From positions 58,667 to 122,666 of the forward strand of contig NW_025778915.1 in the NCBI RefSeq assembly GCF_021130785.1: a DNA stretch of 64,000 bases. Direction: 5' to 3'. This stretch comes from Homalodisca vitripennis. Lineage: Eukaryota; Arthropoda; Insecta; Hemiptera; Cicadellidae. The position numbers were made by a program, and so were the translations under genes. Positions 35,171 through 46,082 of the stretch are shown here, one piece after another (position 1 is the stretch's first letter; the number at the start of each line of letters is the position of its first letter). The notes below the pieces were generated by a model. That model did no database searches. It worked only from the letters and a program-made list of their open reading frames with translations, and was not told the DNA's origin.

Positions 35171-38100
35171 ATGGAGCGCGATAAAATATCATGTCCGTTC
35201 TGCAAAATAGAAATTTTAAGAAAAAACTATGATCGCCATTATAATTCTAAAAGTCATGAAAAAAACAAGCAAATTTACAATAATGAACTAAATTATTTTA
35301 AGACAGTGGGCTAGAGAAAATAAAATTGCCGATCACGAAAACATGTTTTAATATTGAGAAATTACGTGAATTAAAGAGAAATTTCAAAGTTGAAAAGAAA
35401 AATCTCGACCTATTTAATGATGAAAAAACTTCATTCAATAGCTGAAAAGTTGGCTATCGGTACTAACGATAAAACCAAGTCTGAAATGATCGAAGAAATT
35501 GATAAAACTCTTAAAGTAAAATCCGAAAATATCATTGATGTAGAAGTTTTATCCTCAATACACGGTCTTTTCAAGCAATACATTTTAACAAACTTGAACG
35601 ACAATTCCATGTCAATTTACAAATATCTTTCAATTATGCGGTCAGAAATTAAAAGTTTAATCGAGAAATTTCAAGAAAATGTTAAAAATATGAAGGGCTA
35701 TCTCTCTTTGGAATGTGAATACGAACGAACTTTAGTGAATGGTGAACCGCAAACATGTCTAATGTATTTTACTATCAAAGCAGACGAAATCTTTGACGTA
35801 AACGACTTTATTACTAAGCAATTTAATAAATTAACACATCGAGAACAAACGAATAATCCAAATAAAGGTTCCGGATGGACATTTAAAAGTTGTAAACAAC
35901 TAGTTTTGAGCCTTAACAAACACGAAATGATGAATGCAGGATCATACATCGATTTACCAAAGAATATCAAAGATAAAAAAGCTTGTATAAATATAAAAAA
36001 TAGAGATGATTTTTGCTTTATTTACTCAATAAGATGTGCTATTGAAAAACCAGAAAGAGACTGTGAACGTGTAAAGCAATACGAAAAATTTGTGAATGAC
36101 GAAATATTTTCAGGTTTTGAGTATCCAATGTCTCTGAAAGATATACAAATATTTGAAAAACGAAGCTACAATTCCAAGTATAAGTATCCAACAATGTCTA
36201 TCAATGTCTACAGTTTTGATGAAAATATTAACATTGTTCCGTTACAAATTTCTGAAAAAATATGACGCTGAAACAAAACATTGATTTATTGTATGTTAAA
36301 CAAGATGATAAATCTCATTATGTTTTGATAACCGATTTAAATAAGCTTGTTTCTTCGCAGTTGTCTAAACATAAAGAAAGAAAATTTTTGTGTAGAAGAT
36401 GTTTAAGCCATTTTTACAAATCTGGAGATTTAACAGATCATTTAGAAATTTGTTAAAAATCATGAAGTTTGTAAGCCAATTATGCCATTTCCAGGTCAAA
36501 CAACTAAATTTACTAATTATCAAAAGAAATTTAACCATCCGTACGTAATTTATATGGACTTTGAGAGCATATTAGAAAAAATTCCGACATGCAAGAACAA
36601 TCCACAAAGATCGACTACAACCAAGATTCAGAGGCACATTCCTTATGGTTTTACTCTATATTTAGTGTCGAATGTGACCAATCGCATGTACAAACCGATA
36701 TGTTATCGTGCCAAAAAATGAAGAAGATTTGAAAAACGTCCCGACAAAATTGTTTTGAAGAACTCAATAAATTATCGAAATACATAGCGAAAAAATATAA
36801 TTCTAAGAACATGAAACCTATGAAATTGACAGAAGAAGAAGAAATTTCGTATCAAAATTCAAACGTTTGTCATATCTGTGAATGGTCTGCTTATGATGTT
36901 GGGTCAATTCAGTATGGTTTTTACTCCTGATAGTTGGAAAGATAAGAGTTATAATAAAGTGAGAGATCATTGTCATTTAACCGGCAAGTTTCGAGGCGCA
37001 GCTCATGCATGTTGCAATCTAAATTTGAAATTTCCTCAGAATATTCCCGTTTTCTGTCACAATATGTCAAATTACGATACTCATTTGTACATAAAAGAAT
37101 TGGCGAAACAATATGGAAACGTTGATTTGATTGCAAACACAGACGAAAAAATATATAAATTATTCTGTAAATTCTGGATATGGCTATGAGTTTGACAATG
37201 ATAAACCTAGAAAATTTATAAAGTTCTCTTTCGTGGACACATTTAGATTCATGGCCTCGTCTATAGAAAAGTTAGCTAAAAATCTAAAGAGAGAAGACTT
37301 CAAACATACAAATCATTTTATACAAGATGGACTGAATGAGATAATAGAAAGACAGCCAAATGACGACGACGAGATTTTTAAAATTCTATCTGGAAAAGGA
37401 ATATTTCCCTATGAATTTATCGACAGTATTGAAAAACTTGATTACACAGAAGAATTGAGAATTCAAGATTTCTATTCACTTTTGACAGATGAGAGCATAT
37501 CTGAGAAAGATTTTTCAACACTACTTAAATGTTTGGAACAAATTAAAAGAGAAAAATCTAGGAAATTACTCTGATCTCTATAACATTCAAGATGTTTTAT
37601 TGCTTGCTGATATATTCGAAAATTTCAGAAACATTTGCCTTAATTGTTATAAACTCGATCCGGCACACTATCTAACAGCTCCCAGTCTCGCATGGGACGC
37701 AATGTTAAAATTAACGAAAATTGAGCTTCAGCTAATTAACGATTATAATATGTATTTGATGATTGAAAAAGGCATTCGCGGGGGCATTTCTCAGTGTATT
37801 AAACGATATGTGAAAGCAAATAACAAATATTTAAAAAGATTTTGATAAGACAAAGCCCGAAAACTATTTACTCTATCTCGATGCTAATAACCTTTATGGG
37901 TATGGCCTCATGCAAAGTTTACCATACGGCGATATCAAGTGGATGGATCCTAAAACGTATACAAAAGAAGAGTGGCAAGAAACAATTTTAGAACTCACTG
38001 GCGACGAAGATTATGGCTATATTCTCGAAGTCGATCTTGGATATCCAACAAATTTACACGAACATCACAAGGATTTACCTCTTGCTCCAGAACATTTTAA

Positions 38101-39117
38101 AAAACAAACTTTGCACAACTCTACTGGATAAAACTGAATACGTTGTTCATTCGAGAAATTTGAAGTTCTATTTGGAACAAGGTATGATTTTGAAACATGT
38201 GAATAGAGTTATTGCATTCGATCAGAAGCCTTTTATGAAAGAATACATTGATTTTAACACAAACATGAGAACCAAAGCTACAAGCGACTTTGAAAAGGAC
38301 TTTTATAAGCTGATGAACAACTCAGTTTTTGGAAAATCTATGGAAAATGTGAGAAACAGATGTGATATTAAGCTTGGAAATGAAGAATTTTCAATGAAAC
38401 AAGCTAAGAAAACAAATTTCAAATGCTTTAACATCTTTGACGACAACTGTATAGCGAGTCACATGTACAAACAAAAGGTTTAAATTTAACAAAACCGATT
38501 TACATAGGATTTTCCAGTTCTCGACCTCTCAAAATTGCTAATGTACGAGTTTTATTACAACAAATTAAAGAAGTTTGATCCAGATTTGAATCTGTGTTAC
38601 ATGGATACAGACAGTTATTTTCTAGAATTGAAACGAGATCCTTTTAAAAATTATTAAAGAAAATATAGATGACTTTGATACAAGTGATTATCCAAAAGAT
38701 CATGAATGTTTCACTACTAAAAATAAGAAGGTAATAGGGAAATTCAAAGATGAGTTAAATAGCGAAGTTTTAGAAGAATTTTGTGGTTTAAGGTCTAAGA
38801 TGTACTCGTACAAATATCTAGATAAAAACCCAGTTAGGTGTAAAGGAATTAAGAGAAGCGTTGTAAATAAAAACAATAAATATCGAAAACTTGAAGAGAT
38901 GTTTGTTCGAAGATAAAGAAGAATTTAGGGAGATGACAGTCATCAAAAGTTATAAACATGAGTTGTACACTGTTTACCATAAACAAGCTGGCACTGAACG
39001 CTAAAGATGATAAGAGAATTGTCCTAGAAAATAAGATCGATTACAGTACCGTATGGCTATGAAGCAAAATCTGATATATTAGACGAATTAAATAAACTTG
39101 GAAACTTTGATATGTAA
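35171..39117 (+). pseudogene. polB: Protein-primed DNA polymerase B, frameshifted
   Basis: Replicates the element DNA, by family using a terminal protein primer. Starts after TTCTATCTAAATGG with a C2H2 finger (CPFC). A long N-terminal region is open in 35390-36265. Exo I is DFES (36558), a Cys/His cluster RDHCHLTGKFRGAAH lies near 36963, Exo II HNMSNYD near 37060 and Exo [13 protein letters not shown] near 37580. Motif A DANNLYG is at about 37879, motif B NSVFGKSM at about 38320, and motif C DTDSYF at about 38606. Length of about 1,300 codons fits Polinton polymerases. At least eight frameshifts, most in A/T runs. It ends in TAAATGG, which also starts the integrase gene. Confidence 0.93.
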
Positions 39118-40137
39118 ATGGAAGATGATTTAATTCACTGTCACAAGTGTAAAAAGAAAACGAAAAATATAGATTCAAAAATCGTTCAAACTCAAAATGG
39201 ATTGTAATAGAATTGCTGCAAAATGTTCAAAATGTAAGACAAACAAGAGTAAGTTTATAAAGGAAATCCAAATCCAAAACCTGTTAAGCAAGAATTGAAG
39301 ACTAAAGATGAGATAGAGATTGAAGCTCGAGAAATTCATGCACCAGTACGAAAAAAGTTTAAAAAGAGAAAAAATTATAAACATTAGGAATTGACGATTT
39401 ATGGGCAGCAGATTTAGTTATAATGTCTAACTATTCAGATCAAAATGATGGATTTAAGTATATGTTAAATGTTATTGATACTTTCTCAAAATATGCTTGG
39501 TCAAGAGCTATCAAAAGAAAAAACGGCAAGGATATTTCAAAAGCTTTCGAAGATATAGTAAAAGATGCCATAAGGATCAATCACAAACCTCCTAACCTAC
39601 TTCATACAGATAAGGGTTTTTAGAGTTTAAAAATAAAGAATTTAACGATGTTTTGAGGAAATACAACATTAAGATTTATCATACTGAAAACGAAGAGAAA
39701 TCAAGTATTGTAGAGAGATATAACAGAACTCAAAATGAGAGAATGAAAGTAATTTTTGAGATTAATAAAAACTTTAAATGGATCGATATTCTTCAAAAAA
39801 TCGTAAACAATTATAACGATACAGTTCACAGCACAATCAAAATGAAAACCGAAAGACGTAGATAAGGATGCAGAAAAGGAGTTATTAGAGACCGTTTTCA
39901 AGTATGTTCCACCTGAAATTCACACGAAAACTAAATTTAAAGTCAATGATCATGTAAGAATTGTTAGTAAAAAACAAACATTTTCGAACAAATATAAGAA
40001 CAATTGGTCAAGAGAAATCTTTGTGATTTATCAAATTAAATAACACAGATCCTGTAACTTATAGTATAAAAGATTTAAATAATGAAGAAATAACCGGAAA
40101 GTTTTATGAATATGAATTGAAGAAGTCAAAACTGTAA
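39118..40137 (+). pseudogene. int: rve integrase with N-terminal zinc ribbon, frameshifted
   Basis: Inserts the element into host DNA. The start codon directly follows the polymerase stop. Residues 1-45 form a C4 zinc ribbon of the DUF5679 type (CHKCKKK ... CSKCKTNK), split by a frameshift at about 39205. The catalytic core has Asp at 39411 (AADLV), Asp at 39609 (HTDKG) and Glu at 39713 (IVERYNRT). The second Asp and Glu are about 34 residues apart, as in D,D35E integrases. A C-terminal SH3/chromo-like region covers about 39940-40130. Frameshifts near 39260, 39380, 39620, 39855 and 40035. Confidence 0.9.
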
Positions 40138-40157
40138 TATAAATTTTCTATATATAA

Positions 40158-40542
40158 ATGGCGCATGAAAAGAAATGTACAAAGTGCAAAGAATTTAAAG
40201 ATTTAAATGAATTTTATAAAGATAAAAATAGGAAAGATGGAATGCATTATAATTGCAAAGATTGTGAAAGGGAATATCATAAAGAATTTATATGTTAAAA
40301 TAGAAAAATTAACTTTGGAAGATAAAGAATGTCTTAAATGTAAAGAAACTAAAAAAATTTCAGAGTTTAATAGTGATCACTATAGTAGAGATAAGAAAGA
40401 CTCATATTGTAATGATTGTGTAAAGAAGAATCTTCATAGATTATATTATGAAGATACTCAATGTGAATGTGGAAGAACTATAAAATGGTTAAATAATTAT
40501 CAAAAACATTTACAAACAAAATATCATAATTCAAGAGTTTAA
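40158..40542 (+). pseudogene. Zinc-ribbon protein with repeated CxxC modules, one frameshift
   Basis: Starts after CTATATATAAATGG. Two modules of the form CxxC-x(18-25)-CxxC (CTKCKE ... CKDCER; CLKCKE ... CNDCVKK), then a CxC-containing tail. A frameshift near 40295 separates the modules. Such modules are common in small DNA-binding or HNH-like virus proteins; I see no catalytic residues. Paralogue of the next gene. Confidence 0.65.
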
Positions 40543-40575
40543 CATTTTCATCGTGTAATAATTTTTTCTATTTAA

Positions 40576-40803
40576 ATGGAGTCTCAAAAGAAATGTACAA
40601 AGTGTCAAGAAGAGAATAGAAAAGACTGTTATTGTAAGGAATTATATGATAAAATGAACAAATTAACTTTAGAAGAGAAAAAGTGTTACTTTTGTAAAGA
40701 AATTAAAAATATTTCTGAATTTAATAACTGGCAGTATAGTAAAGATAGAAAAGATGCTTTTTGCAAAGATTGTGCTAAAAAAAATTTTCAGCGAAAGTTA
40801 TAA
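40576..40803 (+). CDS. Zinc-ribbon protein, paralogue
   Basis: Starts after TTCTATTTAAATGG. Contains CTKCQE, CYFCKE and CKDCAKK. It stops at 40803, but the tail homologous to the previous protein (CEYE..., LPSYAKHLQTKY-like) continues in another frame to about 40905, so it may be truncated by a frameshift in the A run near 40778. Function unknown. Confidence 0.6.
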   Translation: MESQKKCTKCQEENRKDCYCKELYDKMNKLTLEEKKCYFCKEIKNISEFNNWQYSKDRKDAFCKDCAKKNFQRKL

Positions 40804-40907
40804 AAACGAAATGCCTTGTGAATATGAAAAAAAAAATTCTACGATGGTTACCTAGTTATGCTAAACATTTACAAACAAAATATAATAAATCGAGAGTTTT
40901 TAGTAAA

Positions 40908-41713
40908 ATTTAGAAACATTTTCATCGTGTAATTTAGATATTCTATAAATCAGTCGAGATTCTGCCATATTTGTAGTAAAATGATTTCCGTTGTATAAAA
41001 TATTCAAAGATTCTTTCATTTGGTTGTAGAGATTGATAGAATTTGGTTCGTCATCAATGAACAAAATCTCTAATTCAGGATAATTTATTTTTAGATGTTT
41101 TAATCGGTTTGGTATTTCTCGTTCCTGAGCTCTGATAACGTAATAAGGCCATTCCCACATGTGATTCTTCTTAATTAACACAAAAAACATGGTGTTTTTT
41201 CTTATCAAAATCTTTACATACCATATCTCTCTTCATTAATTCCATTCGCAATTCTTGATTCTCTATTTTCAAGGATTTCATTTGACCTGAAATTTGTAAC
41301 TGTTTTATTTCATCTTTTAACTGCTTATTTTCGTTTTCAAGTTTGTACACACCAAATTTACGAATACTTGGTAAAACTTCTTCTAAAACCCAATCTTGAA
41401 ACATTTCTGCTATTTTCATTTTAGATTTCAATATTAAAGAATATATGCCTGCTTCATTTATGAAAACAGTGTTTTTTTGAAAGTTTGAAGGTAAGAACGA
41501 TTCGTTCCCCCCTTCTGAATCTATGTTATCGAAGCTTTTTTTATATTTTTCTTTAACGTGATCTCTAATCGCTTTCATCGTATTTTTAAATTCCAATATT
41601 TCTGCAATATCTTTTGCTTTAAACCAAAATTCATTATTATCATCGACAATTGTAAAGATATGTTTGTTTTCAAATCTAAGTTGATTATTGAGTAGGTCTA
41701 CAACTGACTCCAT
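40908..41713 (-). pseudogene. BRO-N protein with DUF3627-like tail, one frameshift
   Basis: The start at 41713 follows CTATCTAAATGG. The BRO-N domain covers residues 15-110 (FWFKAKDIAEIL). A coiled linker follows (about residues 120-165). The tail in 40900-41208 (YVIRAQ; YPELEILF) resembles the C-terminal domain of iridovirus BRO proteins. The frame changes in the A/T run at about 41190. BRO proteins bind DNA and are thought to affect viral or host transcription; the role here is inferred. Confidence 0.8.
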
Positions 41714-41734
41714 TTAGATAGAAAAGGAATTTAA

Positions 41735-42025
41735 CTAGTAATTTTTATTTCGAGAATAAAGGCCAGATTCATTAACGAAAATAGTGTCAGGATGAAGAAT
41801 TTGAAAGGGTCTATGGCATAGACTCTTGTAATTTATATATTTAAAGGCTATTTTCTCGTCATTATCAATATTATTTATGATAGCTTGTCTAGTATTTTCA
41901 TATTCTAACACCTCTGCAACATCTTTCGCCTTAAACCAAAATTCATTATTTTCGTCAACAATTGTAAAGATATGTTTGCTTTTAAATCTAAGTTGATTAT
42001 TGAGCAGGTCTACAACTGATTCCAT
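41735..42025 (-). pseudogene. Truncated BRO-N paralogue
   Basis: Starts after CTATCTAAATGG with nearly the same first 45 residues as the downstream BRO gene, then follows the variant seen in copy 1 (ENTRQAIINN). It ends after about 96 residues, within the BRO-N domain, where copy 1 continues. Produced by tandem duplication and truncation. Confidence 0.75.
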
Positions 42026-42047
42026 TTAGATAGAAAAGAAATTTAAC

Positions 42048-42186
42048 TAGTAATTTTTATTTCAGTATAAAGTCCAGATTCATTGATAAAAACAGTGTTT
42101 TTTTGAAAGTTTGAAGGCGGGGGCGAATCACCCCTACCTTCAGAATGTATGTTTTCGAAGCTTTTTTTATATTTTGGGGGTCCATT
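42048..42186 (-). pseudogene. BRO-N remnant
   Basis: A fragment encoding the end of a BRO-N domain (KKSFENIHSE; NTVFINESGLY) with no start. It sits between the truncated BRO gene and the penton-like gene and makes the third BRO segment in a row. Confidence 0.65.
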
Positions 42187-42921
42187 TTATTCCTTTTTCA
42201 ATCTTAAATATATTTTTGTTTTACTCTCATTATTTAATAGATTTCCTTCAGAGTCTTGAATAGTCAGAACGATTTTTTGAATTCTTTTCATATTTTTTCT
42301 AATTGGAATATAATCGATTTCATTCGGTTTTTCACTGATTTTTGATCCATAAGCAACATTTGGGAAAAAAGTGTACAAAATTTCAGATTCTTTGTGTAAA
42401 TGTTCGGTATGATTTTCAAAACTAGGTTCAACGAGATTGCAGTGCACTTCAATTACATCGAACGGTCTAAATTTTGGCGTTTTATTTCCTAAATATACCT
42501 GATTTGGCTCAATAGTTTCTTGAACAAACCCTAATAAATCTACAATAATTGCTGAAAACATTATTCTTACTGGTGATTTTATTTGAATTTTATTAGAGAG
42601 ATAATTTTTTTGCATTTCAAACTTGTTTTCGTCAAAGTTTAAAGATTTATCTGATTGTTTGAATGTTTTCAGATAATTTTTAAGGGAATTTTTTATTTGA
42701 TCAAAAGTATAATATCCTTTGTTTAAACCATAATATTTTGTTATGTTCTTCTCACTAAATCCTATACAATAAGGAGAAATTTCACTAATATTTATTACAA
42801 AATTGTCAGAATAAAATCCGCTTAAACCGATAAAATAATTTGATTCTTCCTCTAAATGAATAGGATGTTCCAAGTTTAAAACTAATTTAGAGCTTTCTGA
42901 AGTCAACTTGAACAGCTTCAT
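42187..42921 (-). CDS. Penton-like minor capsid protein (jelly-roll candidate)
   Basis: Intact, 244 residues, the usual size for Polinton/adintovirus penton proteins. Beta-rich, with IEVHCNLVEPSF and a C-terminal pair IQKIVLTIQDSEG and IYLRLKK typical of that family. Expected to occupy icosahedral vertices. Divergent from the ATPase gene 40 bp away (13 bp in copy 1); the extra 27 bp in copy 2 lies just upstream of the ATG. Assignment rests on size, position and sequence pattern. Confidence 0.72.
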   Translation of the reverse strand: MKLFKLTSESSKLVLNLEHPIHLEEESNYFIGLSGFYSDNFVINISEISPYCIGFSEKNITKYYGLNKGYYTFDQIKNSLKNYLKTFKQSDKSLNFDENKFEMQKNYLSNKIQIKSPVRIMFSAIIVDLLGFVQETIEPNQVYLGNKTPKFRPFDVIEVHCNLVEPSFENHTEHLHKESEILYTFFPNVAYGSKISEKPNEIDYIPIRKNMKRIQKIVLTIQDSEGNLLNNESKTKIYLRLKKE

Positions 42922-42961
42922 TTTCGCAAGCGTTGCTTCAAGATGAAAATCTTCTATTTAA

Positions 42962-43639
42962 ATGGAGAAATTTTTAAAGCAAAAAGATCAGATAAAACTT
43001 CAAACGTTTGAAGAAAATAAGAAAGATCAACCAATCAGATTGTTAATTGTTGGTTCAAGTGGATGTGGAAAAACAACTTTACTATTGAATTTTATCTACA
43101 ATAGGTTGATTCCTTATTCCAATTTGTATGTTTTTAGTAAATCTTTAGAACAAGACGCCTATAAAAAATTACAAGAAAGATTTGAAAATATTGAGAAAAA
43201 CTTAAACAAAAAAATATCACATTTTTATAATGCTTCTGAGGACATAGTTCCGTTAAGCGAATGTAAACCCAATTCGTTAATCGTTTTTGATGATTGTATT
43301 TTAGAAAATCAAGACGTTATTAAGGAATATTTCGTAATGTCCCGTCACAAAAACATATCTTGTATCTATCTTTCTCAATGCTTTTCAAAGGTTGATAAAC
43401 AAGTTATAAGAAATAACCTGAATATGTTGTGTATTTTTAAGCAAGACGATCACTATTCGAGAAAGATTTATAACAATTATGTGGGATCTGATATGAGTTT
43501 TAACCACTTTATTGAGTTATGTGATAAAATTTGGAAGGAAGACTACGGATTTTTAACTATTAATCTAACTTTAAAGCCTAAAAGTGGTAAATATTTGAAT
43601 AAATTTTCTAATATAAATGCTGCTCAGTGGTCTCGATAA
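42962..43639 (+). CDS. FtsK/HerA-A32-type genome-packaging ATPase
   Basis: Intact, 225 residues. Walker A GSSGCGKTT is near residue 33, Walker B SLIVFDD near residue 104, and a conserved SRHKNISCIYLSQ segment near residue 138 fits the sensor region of the A32 family. Drives DNA into the capsid in related viruses. Starts after TTCTATTTAAATGG. No frameshift, in contrast to copy 1. Confidence 0.92.
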   Translation: MEKFLKQKDQIKLQTFEENKKDQPIRLLIVGSSGCGKTTLLLNFIYNRLIPYSNLYVFSKSLEQDAYKKLQERFENIEKNLNKKISHFYNASEDIVPLSECKPNSLIVFDDCILENQDVIKEYFVMSRHKNISCIYLSQCFSKVDKQVIRNNLNMLCIFKQDDHYSRKIYNNYVGSDMSFNHFIELCDKIWKEDYGFLTINLTLKPKSGKYLNKFSNINAAQWSR

Positions 43640-43718
43640 AATATTTGTTACAATTATTTTTACATTATCTTTACTTTTTATTTACATTATGAAAACAACT
43701 GAAAAACGGTAAATCTGT

Positions 43719-44293
43719 TCACGTTCCACGTTCACGTTCCACGTTTTCACGTTTCGTGTTCACGTTCCACGTTTCGTGTTCACGTTCTCGTTCACGTTTT
43801 ACGTTCCACGTTCACGTTTTACGTTCCACGTTCACGTTTTACGTTCCACGTTCACGTTTTACGTTTCCACGTTCACGTTTTTACGTTCCACGTTCACGTT
43901 TTACGTTCCACGTTCACGTTTTTACGTTCCACGTTCACGTTTTTTTACGTTCCACGTTCACGTTTTTACGTTCCACGTTCACGTTTTTTACGTTCCACGT
44001 TCACGTTTTACGTTCCACGTTCACGTTTTTTACGTTCCACGTTCACGTTTTACGTTCCACGTTCACGTTTTTACGTTTCCACGTTCACGTTTTACGTTCC
44101 ACGTTCACGTTTTACGTTCCACGTTCACGTTTTTTACGTTCCACGTTCACGTTTTACGTTCCACGTTCACGTTTTACGTTCCACGTTCACGTTTTACGTT
44201 CCACGTTCACGTTTTACGTTCCACGTTCACGTTTTTACGTTCCACGTTCACGTTTTTACGTTCCACGTTCACGTTTTTACGTTCCACGTTTCA
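43719..44293. repeat. ACGT-rich tandem array, copy 2
   Basis: About 29 units of ACGTTCCACGTTCACGTTTT with T-run length variation, filling the gap between the ATPase and the PLA2-domain gene. The start of the downstream gene lies 17 bp beyond the array. Homologous but shorter and more diverged array in copy 1. Overlapping open frames of up to 188 codons are repeat artefacts. Confidence 0.95.
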
Positions 44294-44309
44294 AAATTTT
44301 CCTAAATAA

Positions 44310-45627
44310 ATGGCGAACGTAACTTCAGAAGAAGCAAAAAAACTTGATCAAATAGAAAAGAAATTAATCAAAGAATTTAAAGAACAGATTCGAATTGATG
44401 AAAAAGAACAAGAATTTATTCAAAAAATCAATCAACCTGTAACTTCTGTTCTGCAATAAAAAACGTTGAGGGCAAAATTGAAAATGTTTTAAGCGATAAT
44501 CAAAATTTGATGAATTTGGTTCCAGTTGTACGACAATTTGCTGATATTTCGATACCAGAATCTGAGTTTGAATTGCCAAAATTACCATCTTCAACACCAT
44601 TTAGACCTCGAATCATTGAAGACTCTACCATAGTTGAACCAATAAGTCCTGGAACAACGGATATAATAATTGGTGAAATTGGTAAAAAAATTTCTTCCTA
44701 GAGCAAAGGATGATAAATTTGGTTTGTATTGGGACAGAAAAAAGAAAAGTTTTATGATTGGAAATTTGCACCCCGGTGAATTTTGAGCATAATGATATCG
44801 TTATTAATGAAAAAACATATGAAGGAACTCAAGGTTTATGGAGATTATTAACAGGCACTGATGTTCCAAAAGACGGTTTATATTCTGAAGAAGACTTGAA
44901 AAAGTATACTGAAATTTTATGGAAATCTGATTCAATTTACAAAAATAATGATCCATCAACTAAGAAACCAAAGTCAAGTAAAGGTAAAAAATATCTCAAT
45001 TTGATTAAACCAATTTGGGAAAAACGAATCGAAGGATCAGGTGTGAGAAAATACAATGATAATAAGATTGAGTACAGATATATCGACGATTTGACAAAAC
45101 TCGATGGAATTATTAATTATATTAATGCTCAAGAGAAGGCTGGAAACAACAATTTTTTGAACGAAAAGAAAGCGATTAAAGATTTTATTTCGAACAAACT
45201 TGATGAAATGATTGAAAAACCTGATGGAATTAAATATTTAAAACGAGTTTTGCCGGCAATAAGTTCATCTATGATTGAGGGTAGCGGACTTTTGAATGAT
45301 TTTATCAACAATTTACCTTTTGAATTACACGTACCAACTTATCAGTATCTGGGGCCTGGCACAAAACTCGAAAAAAGACTAAAAAGAGGAGATCCTGGTA
45401 TAAATAAATTAGATCAAGCTGCTATGGAACACGATATTTTTTATGCAAAACATAGAGACACAAATTCCAGACATATCGCAGATAAAGTTTTGCAAGATAA
45501 GGCAATGGATAGATTTTTATCAAAAGATGCTAGTTTAGGTGAAAGATTTGTTGCGCTTCCAACAGCTGGAGCAATGTTTTTGAAGAGAAAACTAGGAATG
45601 GGAATCGAAGAGAACTTGAAATTTTAA
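44310..45627 (+). pseudogene. PLA2-domain capsid-associated protein, frameshifted
   Basis: Starts after TTTTCCTAAATAAATGG. The N-terminal part is charged and helical (to 44458). A middle part (44459-44701) is in another frame. The rest (44758-45627) is open. The C-terminal 95 residues hold a parvovirus-type phospholipase A2 domain: calcium loop LGPGT near 45350 and catalytic His-Asp (HDIFYAKH) at about 45430. In parvoviruses this domain acts in endosome escape during entry; the same role here is inferred. The order (capsid-region protein after the ATPase) matches adintoviruses. Broken as read. Confidence 0.85.
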
Positions 45628-45635
45628 CTATATAA

Positions 45636-46074
45636 ATGGAGGTGAATGTAAATTTCAGCAAAAATCAGAAAGAAAAAATAAAATCCGCTTTTAAGAAGAA
45701 AATACCCGTTAGTATTCAATTTAAAATAGATCAACTAAAAAATGGCGAAGATAAGATATTTTTAAACAAATAGACAATACAATAAACTCGAAAAACATAA
45801 GAAAAACAATAAAGGAACCAGAATAGAATTTTCTTATAATCAGTTGAAAGAACTCAAAAATGGTGGACTTTTGAAAGATTTATTAGATTTTGGAGAAAAT
45901 ATTCCAGTTGTTAAAAATGTTGTTCCTTATGTTCGTAAAGCTGCTCCAATCGTTAAAAAGGATGTGATTCCTATTGTTCGAAACATTTTAAATTGGTTAG
46001 ATAAAGAGTTGGAAGATGTTACAGGATCTGGATTAGATGAAAAAAACTTTGAATTACGTGAAATCAAACATTGA
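45636..46074 (+). pseudogene. pX-like basic/hydrophobic virion protein, frameshifted
   Basis: Starts after CTATATAAATGGAGG. The N-terminal part is lysine-rich with repeated QxxK-type blocks followed by KxGxxK turns. A frameshift lies at about 45765. The open part 45844-46074 has a Gly-Leu-rich hydrophobic segment followed by repeated Val-Pro-Ile-Val and Lys/Arg. Adintoviruses and adenoviruses carry a comparable pX/core protein; the match is by layout rather than firm homology. Confidence 0.55.
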
Positions 46075-46082
46075 AAAAAAAA

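Noticed and set aside
43719..44293. CRISPR-like array
   Set aside because: Units are contiguous with no unique spacers, and the context is a eukaryotic viral element.
43756..44322. Long open frames rich in Phe, His and Arg across the ACGT array
   Set aside because: Units near 20 bp without stops keep several frames open at once; similar frames appear in copy 1 in three phases. They are by-products of the repeat.
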